This document shows, piece by piece, positions 9,095 through 16,693 of a stretch of DNA of 35,326 nucleotides. The DNA is from DASWJQ01 sp036397095 (GTDB lineage Bacteria > Chloroflexota > Anaerolineae > Anaerolineales > E44-bin32), in contig DASWJQ010000049.1 in the NCBI GenBank assembly GCA_036397095.1, forward strand, positions 1-35,326. Direction: 5' to 3'. Numbering within the stretch: position 1 is the first letter of the stretch; each line of letters starts with the position of its first letter. The position numbers and the translations under genes were made by a program. The notes below the pieces were generated by a model. That model did not search any database. It was not told where the DNA came from and was given only the letters and a program-made list of their open reading frames with translations.

Positions 9095-9435
9095 GGGAGT
9101 TCGGGTGCGGTCGAAAGCGGCGGCAGGTCGAGGTGACACTGGCCGCAGCCGACCTCGGGTTCGGGCACGTCTTCGAGCGAGCGGGTGCACATGGCCGAGG
9201 CCTCAACCTTCTTGCCCAGCCCAAGAAAGCCGGCCTTGACGACGCGGGCCTCGAGCACCAGGTGCGGGCAGGCGTTGGCCCGGGTGATGGCCGGTACCCG
9301 GCAGCCCTGACACAGGCTGGGCTCCCAAATGCCGCCGCTTGGCGTGCGCTCGATCAAGCGGCATTCCTGCCGCTCACGGCCGCGGTGGAAGTCCTCGAAA
9401 TAGAAGGGGCACTCGGTGCCTGCGGGGGTTCGCAT
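9091..9435 (-). CDS. Small Cys-rich protein of unknown function
   Basis: A 114-residue protein that I do not recognise. It has eight cysteines (positions 9, 25, 42, 45, 56, 83, 97 and 100), including CQGC and CGQC pairs, which suggests one or two zinc or Fe-S sites. No signal peptide or membrane segment is evident. Reality is supported by context: it starts 14 bases after the efp stop, its TGA overlaps the GTG start of the HAD-DinB gene, and it has no better overlapping frame. Neighbours suggest co-transcription with efp; a link to translation or to the HAD-DinB protein is only a guess. Confidence 0.72.
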   Translation of the reverse strand: MRTPAGTECPFYFEDFHRGRERQECRLIERTPSGGIWEPSLCQGCRVPAITRANACPHLVLEARVVKAGFLGLGKKVEASAMCTRSLEDVPEPEVGCGQCHLDLPPLSTAPELP

Positions 9436-9449
9436 CGGGCGCGGTCGAC

Positions 9450-10007
9450 CTACACGCGCGTCAAATAGGCGCCCGAGCGGGTGTCCACCTTGATCACATC
9501 GCCGGTTTCGACGAACAGCGGCACCTGGACCTTGAGACCGGTCTCGGTGGTGACCGTCTTGGTGGCGCCGGTGGCCGTGTCGCCCCTGACCCCGGTCTCG
9601 GCTTGGGTGACCTCCAGCTCGACTGCCGTCGGCAGCTCGACCTCAATGGGCTCGGTGCCAAAGAAGGTCAACTTGACCTCGAGGCCCTCCTTAAGATAGT
9701 CAATGGCCTCGGCCAGGATGTTGGTCCCGATGGCCGGCTGCTCATAGGTCTCGGTGTCCATAAAGAAGTAAAGGTCGCCCTGTTCATACAGGAACTGGGC
9801 TTGGCGGTAGTCCAGACGAACGTCCTGGACGCGGTCGCCGGAGATGAAGCTCTTGTCGGTCACAGAACCGGTGCGCAGATTGCGCACTTTGGTTCGGATG
9901 GTCGCCTTGCCCCGGCCTGGTTTGTGGTGGGCGTATTCGAGAACCTTGAACAACTCATCTTCGAGTTCGAAGGTCACGCCACTGCGGAGGTCGTTAACGT
10001 CGATCAA
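9450..10007 (-). CDS. efp: Translation elongation factor P
   Basis: EF-P relieves ribosome stalling at polyproline stretches. The three-domain protein is full length (185 aa). The KOW-like N-domain has the tip loop HHKPGRGKAT, where residue 32 is Arg in place of the Lys34-type modified lysine of E. coli. The central OB domain starts near DRVQDVRLD. The C-terminal OB domain ends VETGDVIKVDTRSGAYLTRV, the family signature. The start is TTG (10005-10007), with AAGG just upstream. A good sigma-70-type promoter lies 40-70 bases upstream. It leads an operon with the Cys-rich and HAD-DinB genes. No EarP, EpmA or YmfI modification gene is in the window. Confidence 0.96.
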   Translation of the reverse strand: MIDVNDLRSGVTFELEDELFKVLEYAHHKPGRGKATIRTKVRNLRTGSVTDKSFISGDRVQDVRLDYRQAQFLYEQGDLYFFMDTETYEQPAIGTNILAEAIDYLKEGLEVKLTFFGTEPIEVELPTAVELEVTQAETGVRGDTATGATKTVTTETGLKVQVPLFVETGDVIKVDTRSGAYLTRV

Positions 10008-10049
10008 TGCCTTGAACCTCGTTGCATGCGCAAACGGTCACAAAGGCGC

Positions 10050-10079
10050 ATTATAGCGGTCGGCGGGAACGAGCGTCAA
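10050..10079 (-). promoter_or_regulatory. efp promoter
   Basis: On the minus strand TTGACG (10074-10079) and TATAAT (10050-10055) are separated by 18 bases. Transcription would start near 10043, leaving a leader of about 36 bases before the efp TTG. Confidence 0.7.
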
Positions 10080-10084
10080 CGGAC

Positions 10085-10153
10085 GGAAGGCCAAGAGCTC
10101 ATAACACGAAGACACGAAGGCTCTTAGCTCTTAGCTTTGAGTTCTTTGTGTCT
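10085..10153. repeat. Dispersed intergenic repeat, copy E (left part, split by IS)
   Basis: CACGAAGACACGAAGG (10104-10119) is followed by heptads CTCTTAG, CTCTTAG and CTTTGAG, and then the start of a right arm, GTTCTTTGTGTCT (10141-10153). The arm resumes at 11637 (TTGTGTTATC) on the other side of the insertion sequence. Joining the two with one CT core restores the consensus found in the other copies. Confidence 0.75.
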
Positions 10154-10169
10154 TCCATGAGAAGGCTTT

Positions 10170-10450
10170 GTTTGTCAATGGTCGACGTGGCGACCGATTG
10201 CTAAGGTTCTTCCAGTCCAGCCCTTTCACCCTGCTTCCATCCGCACTCGTGTGGCCATCGTGTGGGCCCGGTGCCCGTTGGTGTTCGATCCAGGTGGGTG
10301 CTGCCATCTTTGTGGCGGTCTCCGGACTTGCCGGCCAAGACACAAACCGCAGTCACCCGAACGGGGCGTTGGCTGGAAGATGAGTTCAATCGGTCGTCAG
10401 TTCGGTGCCTCCCTGGTGCTTGTTTAGCTCTCCAATTGAACAAGCAAGAT
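10170..10450 (-). ncRNA. Candidate bridge RNA of the IS1111-type element
   Basis: This is the non-coding end downstream of the transposase. On the minus strand it opens with an 8-bp hairpin (10439-10446 with 10417-10424) just after the stop codon. Further on, a stem (10349-10356 with 10298-10304: GTG, bulged A, CTGC) closes an internal loop. The 5' loop strand, complement of 10337-10346, reads TTTGTGTCTT. The 3' loop strand, complement of 10307-10314, reads CACAAAGA. A small CCGG/CCGG hairpin lies between them. The first strand is identical to the left target side plus core; the second is complementary to core plus right target side. A donor-binding loop is not resolved, but CTTCCAT at 10234-10240 matches the element end at 10152-10158. 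Boundaries are approximate. Confidence 0.55.
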
Positions 10451-10452
10451 GT

Positions 10453-11529
10453 TCAGGCAGCTTCCGCCGCCTGGCTCAACAATTCACGTTCCTCTGAACG
10501 GTAGTACGGGTCATATACTTCCCCGGTTTTCCACAGGCGATGTAGCAGAATGGCCAGCTTGCGGGCCACGGCCACCACCGCTCTCTTTCTGGCGTTCTTT
10601 CCGCCTCGCTCGGCCAGCTTCAACCCCCAGCGGCGCAGATCGCAATCGGGGCCAAAGGGCCCCAGGATGTAGTGAGCGCAGCCCACCAGCAGCTGGCGCA
10701 GGTAGACATTGCCGGTTTTGGTGATGCGCAGCTGCGGGTCCTGGTCGCCGGACTGGTCGCGGCGTGGCACCAGCCCCAGGGCCGGCCCCACCTCCCGGCT
10801 CTTGTGGAACCGCTTCGGGTCTTCAAGGGTCAGGACGAATGTGAGCGCCGTGAGCGAGCCGACGCCGGCCACCTGCTTGAGCAGCCGGGTTTCCGGATAC
10901 CGCTGGCTGCATAGTTCTTCAATCTGGCGGTCAAAGCCCCGGATCTGGCCGGTCAGCGAAGCGATCGTTTCCAGGATGGGCAGGAGCGCCGGCCGGAGCG
11001 ACTCGGGCACCGATTCCTTGACCCTGTTATGGAAGCTGGCCGCCGAACAGCCAGGCAAGCGGCCGCCATTCGCTTTGACGGTGCCTCGGACGTGGTTGAT
11101 GAGCAGCGTTCGCGAGCGCACCAGAGAATCCCGGGAGCGGATCACGGACAGATCGGCCTGGGCCTCGGGTGAACGATGGTGGATCGGCGACAGCAGCTGC
11201 GGATCGAGCCTGGCAAGTCGGGCTAGCGTCTCGGCATCGGCCCGGTCGCCCTTGCGGGGATTGTCATAGATGGCACGCAGCTTGCGGGCGTTGGCCACCA
11301 GTACCTCATGACCCAGCCCCTCGATCAACTGGCTGGCCCATCGTGAGTGCGTGCCCACTTCCATCGCCACCCGCGCCCTGGGCAGATGGGCAAATTTGCG
11401 CTCGAAACTTACTTTGCTTGTTGGAAGCCGCGTTTCCTCAACCAACTCGCCCTCGCTATCGATCACGGTCAACTGCGAAGACCTATCCCCCAGATCCAGC
11501 CCTACGAAATGGATGTTATCCTTGAACAT
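10453..11529 (-). CDS. IS110-family transposase (DEDD recombinase)
   Basis: The N-terminal RuvC-like DEDD domain begins HFVGLDLGDRSSQLTVIDSEG and includes VAMEVGTHSRWASQLIEGLGHEV, KLRAIYDNPRKGDRADAETLARL and a helical linker (SLVRSRTLLINHVRGTVK). The C-terminal Transposase_20 domain shows LKQVAGVGSLTALTFVLTLED and EVGPALGLVPRRDQSGDQDP, then LRITKTGNVYLRQLLVGCA, with the conserved Ser region. The ATG at 11527-11529 is chosen because AGGAGG lies 9 bases upstream; the longer frame would start inside the element's non-coding end. Length (358 aa) is normal, with no frameshift, so it appears intact. These enzymes use a bridge RNA to pair target and donor DNA. Confidence 0.93.
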   Translation of the reverse strand: MFKDNIHFVGLDLGDRSSQLTVIDSEGELVEETRLPTSKVSFERKFAHLPRARVAMEVGTHSRWASQLIEGLGHEVLVANARKLRAIYDNPRKGDRADAETLARLARLDPQLLSPIHHRSPEAQADLSVIRSRDSLVRSRTLLINHVRGTVKANGGRLPGCSAASFHNRVKESVPESLRPALLPILETIASLTGQIRGFDRQIEELCSQRYPETRLLKQVAGVGSLTALTFVLTLEDPKRFHKSREVGPALGLVPRRDQSGDQDPQLRITKTGNVYLRQLLVGCAHYILGPFGPDCDLRRWGLKLAERGGKNARKRAVVAVARKLAILLHRLWKTGEVYDPYYRSEERELLSQAAEAA

Positions 11530-11657
11530 AGGTCGGTCCCTCCTCCTTGGCACCTTTTGAGTGCGCGACACACTGGGAACATCCTACATGGATGGAACCC
11601 GTCACCGGAGAGGGACCGGCCTTCTCATTCCAATCTTTGTGTTATCTGATCTTCAGC

Positions 11658-14447
11658 CTAAATGCCGAGCCAGCGGACGGCGGCCTCGGGGACGTCGGCC
11701 AGCCGGCCCTTGCGCAGCGTGCAGCGCGGCAGCGATTGGATGAAGGCCTGTCCGTAGTACTTGGTCAGCAACCGCCGGTCAAACGTAACGACGACGCCGC
11801 GATCCGACTGCGTGCGTATCAGCCGGCCAAAGCCCTGGCGGAAACGCAGCACGGCCTCGGGCAGCATGTACTGGTTGAACGGGGACTCGTACATCTCGGC
11901 GCGGGCCGCCACGATCGGGTCGCTCGGCACACCGAACGGCAGGCGGATGATGGCCAACACCGACAGGGCCGGGCCCGGCACATCCACGCCCTCCCAAAAC
12001 GAACGGGTACCGAGCAGCACGGATTGATCGGTTGTCTTGAAGGTTTCGAGCAAGGCATGGCGCGAGGCGCCTTCCCCTTGTTCGTAGACCATGATGCCGT
12101 CGGCGGCCAGCGGACCGCTGATCGCCTGTGATGTTCGCCGCAATTGCGCGTACGACGTGAACAACGCCAGCGTGCGCCCGCCGGTGGCTTTACACAACCC
12201 GATCAGGCCCTGCTCGACGGCCCGCTGGTAGGCCGGGCCGGCCGAAGGCTCAGGGATGTCGTCGACCAGATAGAGCAGGGTGGCTGACTCGTAGTCAAAG
12301 GGGGAGCCCAGGGCCAGCTCCTCGGCGTCGTCGGCATGGAGCCGTTGACGCAGGTAGTCGAAGGTGCCGCCAGTTGTTAGTGTGGCCGAGGTCATCACGA
12401 TGGTCCGTTTCTCATGCCACAGGTGCCGCTCGACCAGGGGACCGACCTCCAGCGGGGCGGCATGCAAAGAGGGCCGGTCGCCGGCGTTGCTGGCCTCGGC
12501 CCAATAGATCATTAGCGGCTCGGGGTCAAATACCAGCTGGTCAAGCTGTTGGAAGACCTCCGTCAAGCTGCGGTGGATCGAGCGGCTGCTGAGGGCCAGG
12601 TTTTCGGCGGCCTCAGTTCCAGACTCAGCCAGGTTAAGCAGACCGGCCTCCATCCCTTCGAGTGATTCGAGCATGGAGGCAAATGGGCCGCGCAGATTGT
12701 CCCAGGCAATCTCGAGATCCGACCATTCCGGCAGGTGCCGGACGGCGTGCACGATGCGTTCCTGTTGGCCATAGGGCCCTACCGGCTTGCCGTCGCGCCG
12801 GATGGCGAGGAAATCCCCCAAGGCCTCGAAGAAACGCTCCAGGCCGCGGCGGCTCTCGTCGAGCCGTTTCTCAACCAGCTGAACCCCATCCAGGACCTGG
12901 CCGGCGACATCCGGCGGCAGCTGACTGCGGGCGATCTGGCCAAGCTGGGTCAACAGTCCACCGCTGCGGTCGCCGACATCGCGCAGCAGCCGCTGCACGC
13001 CGCTCTCGGTCACCCGGAAGCTCAGCCCGTTGGTGGTGGCGTCTTCCAGATGGTGGGCTTCGTCGACGATCAGGTGGTCGTAATCGGGGATGACGCGGCT
13101 GCCGGTGGCAATATCGGCCAGCAGCAAGGCATGGTTGACGACCACGACATGGGCCGATTCGGCCCGGCGCCGGGCGCGGTAGTAGGGACAGGCGCCGTTC
13201 GTTTCGAGCAGACAGGTCTCGCCGCCGCAGCCTTCGTTTTCGGCGGAAAGCCGGCTCCAGGCGATGGCCTCGCCGGCGCCGATCAGGTTGATCTGGCCCC
13301 GGTCGCCCGTTCCGCCGCCGTGCAGCCAGACGAGCACCTTGGCCAGCACCCGCATTTCGTCGGCCGAACGCGGGCCGACCGAGCGCATTGCCCCCAGTTG
13401 GCGCGGGCACAGGTAGTTGGCCCGGCCCTTTAGGGCCGCCGCCCGCCAGGGCCGGTCGAAGACCTGGGCCAGGTCGGGCAAGTCTTTGAGCAGCAGCTGG
13501 TCCTGCAGGTTGATCGTGTTGGTCGAGATGACCACGCGTTGGCCATTTTGCTCGGCCCAGTGGACGGCGGGAAGCAGGTAGGCCAGCGACTTGCCGGTCC
13601 CGGTGCCGGCTTCCACCAGCAAATGGCGGCCTTCCGACAGCGCTTGCGTGACGGCCGCCAGCATTTGAACCTGCTGGCTGCGGTGCTCGTAGTTGGGGAA
13701 GCGGGTGTCGAAGGTGCCGCCGGGCAGCAGGTGGGCGGCGATCGCCTCCGCGTCCAGTAGCTGGGGTTCGTCGACCGGTTCGAGCGCCTCGGTTTGCCCG
13801 GGCAGGGCGGGGAAGCCGGCAAACAGGTCGAAGGCCGCTTCGGGCGGTTCGATCAAGGCGCCATTGGCCGCCAGCGACTCATCGAACAGCCAGCCGGCGC
13901 CCCATTCGACATTGGCGCCGAGGCGGGCGATCTCCTGCCTAAGCCAGGCGGGCAGCTCGGCCAAGTGATCCATCAAGCGCAGCAAGACCTGCCGGGTAAT
14001 GCGGGCGTCTTCCAGGGCCCGATGGGTGGTGCCCACGGGCACCCCGAGGTGGCTGGCCAGCGAACCGAGGCTGTAGCGGCCGGCCGAGGGCAGAACCACA
14101 GAGGCCAGATCGTACGTATCTATGGGTAGATTGTGTTGGAACAGGCCATGGGTTTGCAGGAATCCGAGGTCAAAACCGATGTTGTGGCCCAGGACCGGTT
14201 CATCGCCGACAAAGGTGTGCAGGTCGGGCAGCACTTCATTGATGCGCGGGGCGTTGGCCAGCATGGCGTCGTTGATCCCGGTTAGTTCGGTAATAAAGGA
14301 AGCAAGCGGGCGGCCAGGGTTGACCAGCGTTTGAAATTCGTCCTCGATCCGATCACCGCGGAAACGCACGACGCCGACTTCGATAATCGCGTCGCGCTGC
14401 GGGTCAAGGCCCGAAGTTTCCAGGTCGAGCGAGCATATGGTTCGCAT
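11658..14447 (-). CDS. dinG: DinG-like DEAD/DEAH helicase with N-terminal DEDDh exonuclease
   Basis: Residues 1-165 form a DnaQ-type 3'-5' exonuclease: SLDLETSG (Asp8, Glu10), HNIGFDLGF (Asp93), and THRALEDARIT (His142, Asp147). The remainder is an XPD/DinG superfamily 2 helicase: Walker A AGTGTGKS (about 280-287), the DEAH box in HLIVDEAHHLED (462-465), TSATLTTGGTF, and a C-terminal motif VI-like region (LRFRQGFGRLIRTQSDRG). Cysteines 347, 407, 412 and 420 have the spacing of an XPD-type [4Fe-4S] site. It probably acts in DNA repair or R-loop/D-loop resolution. The ATG is preceded by a TATAAT within 20 bases, so the leader is very short. Length is 929 aa. Confidence 0.93.
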   Translation of the reverse strand: MRTICSLDLETSGLDPQRDAIIEVGVVRFRGDRIEDEFQTLVNPGRPLASFITELTGINDAMLANAPRINEVLPDLHTFVGDEPVLGHNIGFDLGFLQTHGLFQHNLPIDTYDLASVVLPSAGRYSLGSLASHLGVPVGTTHRALEDARITRQVLLRLMDHLAELPAWLRQEIARLGANVEWGAGWLFDESLAANGALIEPPEAAFDLFAGFPALPGQTEALEPVDEPQLLDAEAIAAHLLPGGTFDTRFPNYEHRSQQVQMLAAVTQALSEGRHLLVEAGTGTGKSLAYLLPAVHWAEQNGQRVVISTNTINLQDQLLLKDLPDLAQVFDRPWRAAALKGRANYLCPRQLGAMRSVGPRSADEMRVLAKVLVWLHGGGTGDRGQINLIGAGEAIAWSRLSAENEGCGGETCLLETNGACPYYRARRRAESAHVVVVNHALLLADIATGSRVIPDYDHLIVDEAHHLEDATTNGLSFRVTESGVQRLLRDVGDRSGGLLTQLGQIARSQLPPDVAGQVLDGVQLVEKRLDESRRGLERFFEALGDFLAIRRDGKPVGPYGQQERIVHAVRHLPEWSDLEIAWDNLRGPFASMLESLEGMEAGLLNLAESGTEAAENLALSSRSIHRSLTEVFQQLDQLVFDPEPLMIYWAEASNAGDRPSLHAAPLEVGPLVERHLWHEKRTIVMTSATLTTGGTFDYLRQRLHADDAEELALGSPFDYESATLLYLVDDIPEPSAGPAYQRAVEQGLIGLCKATGGRTLALFTSYAQLRRTSQAISGPLAADGIMVYEQGEGASRHALLETFKTTDQSVLLGTRSFWEGVDVPGPALSVLAIIRLPFGVPSDPIVAARAEMYESPFNQYMLPEAVLRFRQGFGRLIRTQSDRGVVVTFDRRLLTKYYGQAFIQSLPRCTLRKGRLADVPEAAVRWLGI

Positions 14448-14495
14448 GGGGGCGTCGGCGATTATAGCATTCGGTCTGAAGCTGCGTGCTATACT
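14445..14495. promoter_or_regulatory. Divergent promoter region dinG / moxR
   Basis: On the minus strand TATAAT (14461-14466) would start dinG transcripts only a few bases before its ATG (14445-14447). On the plus strand TGCTATACT (-10 TATACT, 14490-14495) would serve the MoxR operon. No clear -35 is seen for either. Confidence 0.45.
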
Positions 14496-14533
14496 CGCCT
14501 CCCGCCAGCCCCGGTGGAAAGAAGGAGCCCCGT

Positions 14534-15469
14534 TTGATCGCTGAAGCCGCCGTCAGACTGCGCGACAATGTGCAGAAGGTGATCGTCGGCAAGGGACAGG
14601 CGATCGACCTGGCCCTGGTTGCCATCCTGTGTGAAGGCCACATTCTGATCGAAGACGTGCCGGGCATCGGCAAGACAACGTTGGCGCGGGCCCTGGCCGC
14701 CTCGATGGGCACCAGTTTCAAGCGCATCCAATTCACGCCCGATCTGCTGCCGTCGGATGTGGTCGGCATCAACTGGTTCAACCAGAAGGAGCAACGGTTC
14801 GAGTTTCGCCAGGGACCGATCATGAGCCAGGTCGTGTTGGCCGACGAGATCAACCGGGCAACGCCCCGAACGCAGTCGGCGCTGCTCGAGGCGATGCAGG
14901 AACGCCAGGTGACGGTCGACGGCGTCAGCCGGCAGGTTCCTCGGCCGTTTGTCGTGCTGGCCACACAGAACCCGATCGAACTTGAAGGCACCTTCCCCCT
15001 TCCTGAAGCCCAACTTGATCGTTTTCTGCTGCGGTTGGAACTGGGCTACCCGGAAGAGGACGAGGAGTCCGAAATCCTGCTTCGCCACGACGGCCAGGAT
15101 CCATTGGCCGAGCTGGAGGCGGTTACCAATCCCGAAGAAGTGATGGACCTGATTGCCAAGCGCCAGCAAGTTCGGGTCGATCCCGAGGTTCGGGAGTACG
15201 TGGTGGCGATCGCCCGCACAACCCGCCGTCACAGCGAGATCGACCTGGGAGCCAGCCCGCGGGCGACGTTGGCCCTGTACCAGGCTTCCCAGGCGTGGGC
15301 GGCAATCCGCGGGCGAGATTACGTGCTGCCCGACGATGTCAAGTTTCTTGCGCCGGCGGTCTTGATCCACCGCATGGTGATTTCCCCGCAAGCGCAGTTG
15401 CGCGGCCGCGGTCCGCAGGCGCTGCTGATCGACGTGATCTCCGAAGTTCCCGTTCCCGTCGAAGGCTAA
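14534..15469 (+). CDS. MoxR-family AAA+ ATPase
   Basis: A MoxR-type AAA+ ATPase, a family that usually acts as a chaperone-like partner for proteins encoded in the same operon. Walker A is EDVPGIGKTTLARALA, the loop is IQFTPDLLPSDVVG, Walker B is VVLADEINRATPRTQSALLEAMQERQ, and sensor 1 is FVVLATQNPIELEGTFPLPEAQLDRF. A C-terminal lid helix carries GASPRATLALYQASQAWAAIRGRDYVLPDDV. The TTG at 14534 is chosen: AAGGAG is 7-8 bases upstream and the protein then starts at the family's usual position. A longer frame from ATG 14486 would begin within the -10 region. The next gene starts three bases after the stop. Length is 311 aa. Confidence 0.93.
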   Translation: MIAEAAVRLRDNVQKVIVGKGQAIDLALVAILCEGHILIEDVPGIGKTTLARALAASMGTSFKRIQFTPDLLPSDVVGINWFNQKEQRFEFRQGPIMSQVVLADEINRATPRTQSALLEAMQERQVTVDGVSRQVPRPFVVLATQNPIELEGTFPLPEAQLDRFLLRLELGYPEEDEESEILLRHDGQDPLAELEAVTNPEEVMDLIAKRQQVRVDPEVREYVVAIARTTRRHSEIDLGASPRATLALYQASQAWAAIRGRDYVLPDDVKFLAPAVLIHRMVISPQAQLRGRGPQALLIDVISEVPVPVEG

Positions 15470-15472
15470 GCG

Positions 15473-16693
15473 GTGCGCGAGCGCCGGCCCTTCCATGAAG
15501 CCTGGCTGTGGATCACAGCCCTGGCGCTGGCGGCCGGCTACTTGTTCCGCATCTCCGGCTTGTTGGCGCTGGCCAGCGTACTGGGCCTTACGCTGGGCCT
15601 CGCCTGGTTGTGGAACGCCCGTTCCATGGCCGGCGTCAGCTACCGCCGCTGGATGAAGTACCGCCGCGGGTTCCCTGACGAGCGGGTGGAGGCGGCCGTC
15701 GAGGTCGAAAATAACAAGGCGCTGCCGCTGGTCTGGTTTCGCACCAGCGACCGCTGGCCGCGTGACATCGGCCCGGATGATCAAGATTTGCTGGCCCCGT
15801 CACACCGGCCCGAAGAAGGCTTCCTCCACCTGATCCTGTCGATGCGCGGTTACAGCAAGACGCGCCGCACGTTCCCGCTGCGTTTGCGCCAGCGAGGTAT
15901 TTACCGCATCGGACCGGTGGAGGCCACCGCGGGGGACCCGTTCGGTGTCTTTCAAAGCAATGACCCGAACTTCGCACCGGACGACCGAATGGTGGTCTTT
16001 CCCGAAGTCAGGCCGCTCTCCAAGCTGGGTTTGCAGCCAGACGATCCGTTCGGCGACCGGCCAACGCGCCGCCGGTTGTTCGAAGACATCACCCGCCCGA
16101 TGGGGGTCCGTCAACATCAACCGGAGGATGGGTTCCGTTTGATCCACTGGCCGGCGACGGCCAAGACGGGCCAGCTCCAGACCCGGTTGTTCCAACCCGT
16201 CCGCGGCCTTGACCTGGTCATCTGTTTGAACGCGTCAACCTTTGCCCATCATTGGGAGGGCACCGAACCCGAGATGCTGGAGGCGCTCATCCGCACCTCG
16301 GCTTCCCTGGTGTGGGAAGCATTTCATCAGGGGTACCGTGTTGGCCTGCTGTCGAATGGCAGCATTGCCCATTCGGGCCAGGCGTTCCGCATCCCGCCGG
16401 GCCGGTCTTCCGGGCACCTGCCGCACCTGCTCGAGTCGTTGGCCGGGCTGACCCCGGTGGTGACGGCGCCGTTCGAGCGGTTCCTGTTGGATCAGGCGCC
16501 GCGCCTGGAGTATGGGTCGATCCTGGTGGTTATCACCGCTGTCACCCCACCGGAGCTGATGGAAAGCCTGATCCGGCTTCGGAGCCGAAACCGGCGTACG
16601 ACCTTGATCGCACTGGGGGAGGAGGCGCCGCCCGCTATTGATCGGGTGGCCACCTATCACGTGCCGCGCGGAGAGGGGCTTCGACTGCAATGA
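15473..16693 (+). CDS. DUF58 domain-containing protein
   Basis: Two N-terminal hydrophobic segments (about residues 9-48: AWLWITALALAAGYLF, LLALASVLGLTLGLAW) anchor the protein in the membrane. Residues ~50-170 form a beta-rich region. The DUF58 core motif is in EDGFRLIHWPATAKTGQL, followed by a vWA-like C-terminal domain (GLDLVICLNAS and following). Genes of this family almost always follow moxR, as here; the MoxR ATPase probably acts on the vWA-like part. The start is GTG (15473), three bases after the moxR stop. The next gene overlaps its end by four bases (ATGA). The function of the system is not established. Confidence 0.9.
   Translation: MRERRPFHEAWLWITALALAAGYLFRISGLLALASVLGLTLGLAWLWNARSMAGVSYRRWMKYRRGFPDERVEAAVEVENNKALPLVWFRTSDRWPRDIGPDDQDLLAPSHRPEEGFLHLILSMRGYSKTRRTFPLRLRQRGIYRIGPVEATAGDPFGVFQSNDPNFAPDDRMVVFPEVRPLSKLGLQPDDPFGDRPTRRRLFEDITRPMGVRQHQPEDGFRLIHWPATAKTGQLQTRLFQPVRGLDLVICLNASTFAHHWEGTEPEMLEALIRTSASLVWEAFHQGYRVGLLSNGSIAHSGQAFRIPPGRSSGHLPHLLESLAGLTPVVTAPFERFLLDQAPRLEYGSILVVITAVTPPELMESLIRLRSRNRRTTLIALGEEAPPAIDRVATYHVPRGEGLRLQ

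Larger units (their letters stand above)
10154..11636 (-). mobile_element. IS110-family insertion sequence, IS1111-type
   Basis: The element is about 1.48 kb and carries one transposase gene on the minus strand. Perfect 10-bp subterminal inverted repeats lie at 10157-10166 (ATGAGAAGGC) and 11619-11628 (GCCTTCTCAT). They are about 3 bases from the end downstream of the transposase and about 6-7 bases from the end upstream. That asymmetry is reported for the IS1111 subgroup. CT dinucleotides at 10152-10153 and 11635-11636 are the likely recombination core. The long non-coding end lies downstream of the transposase (10167-10452), again as in IS1111 types. The element interrupts dispersed repeat copy E. 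Confidence 0.8.

Noticed and set aside
10167..10452. Small open frames in the IS non-coding end
   Set aside because: They lack initiation sites and domains; the stretch is better explained as an RNA-encoding IS end.
14489..15784. 431-codon minus-strand open frame
   Set aside because: It is antisense to the MoxR ATPase and DUF58 genes, with no protein-like motifs.
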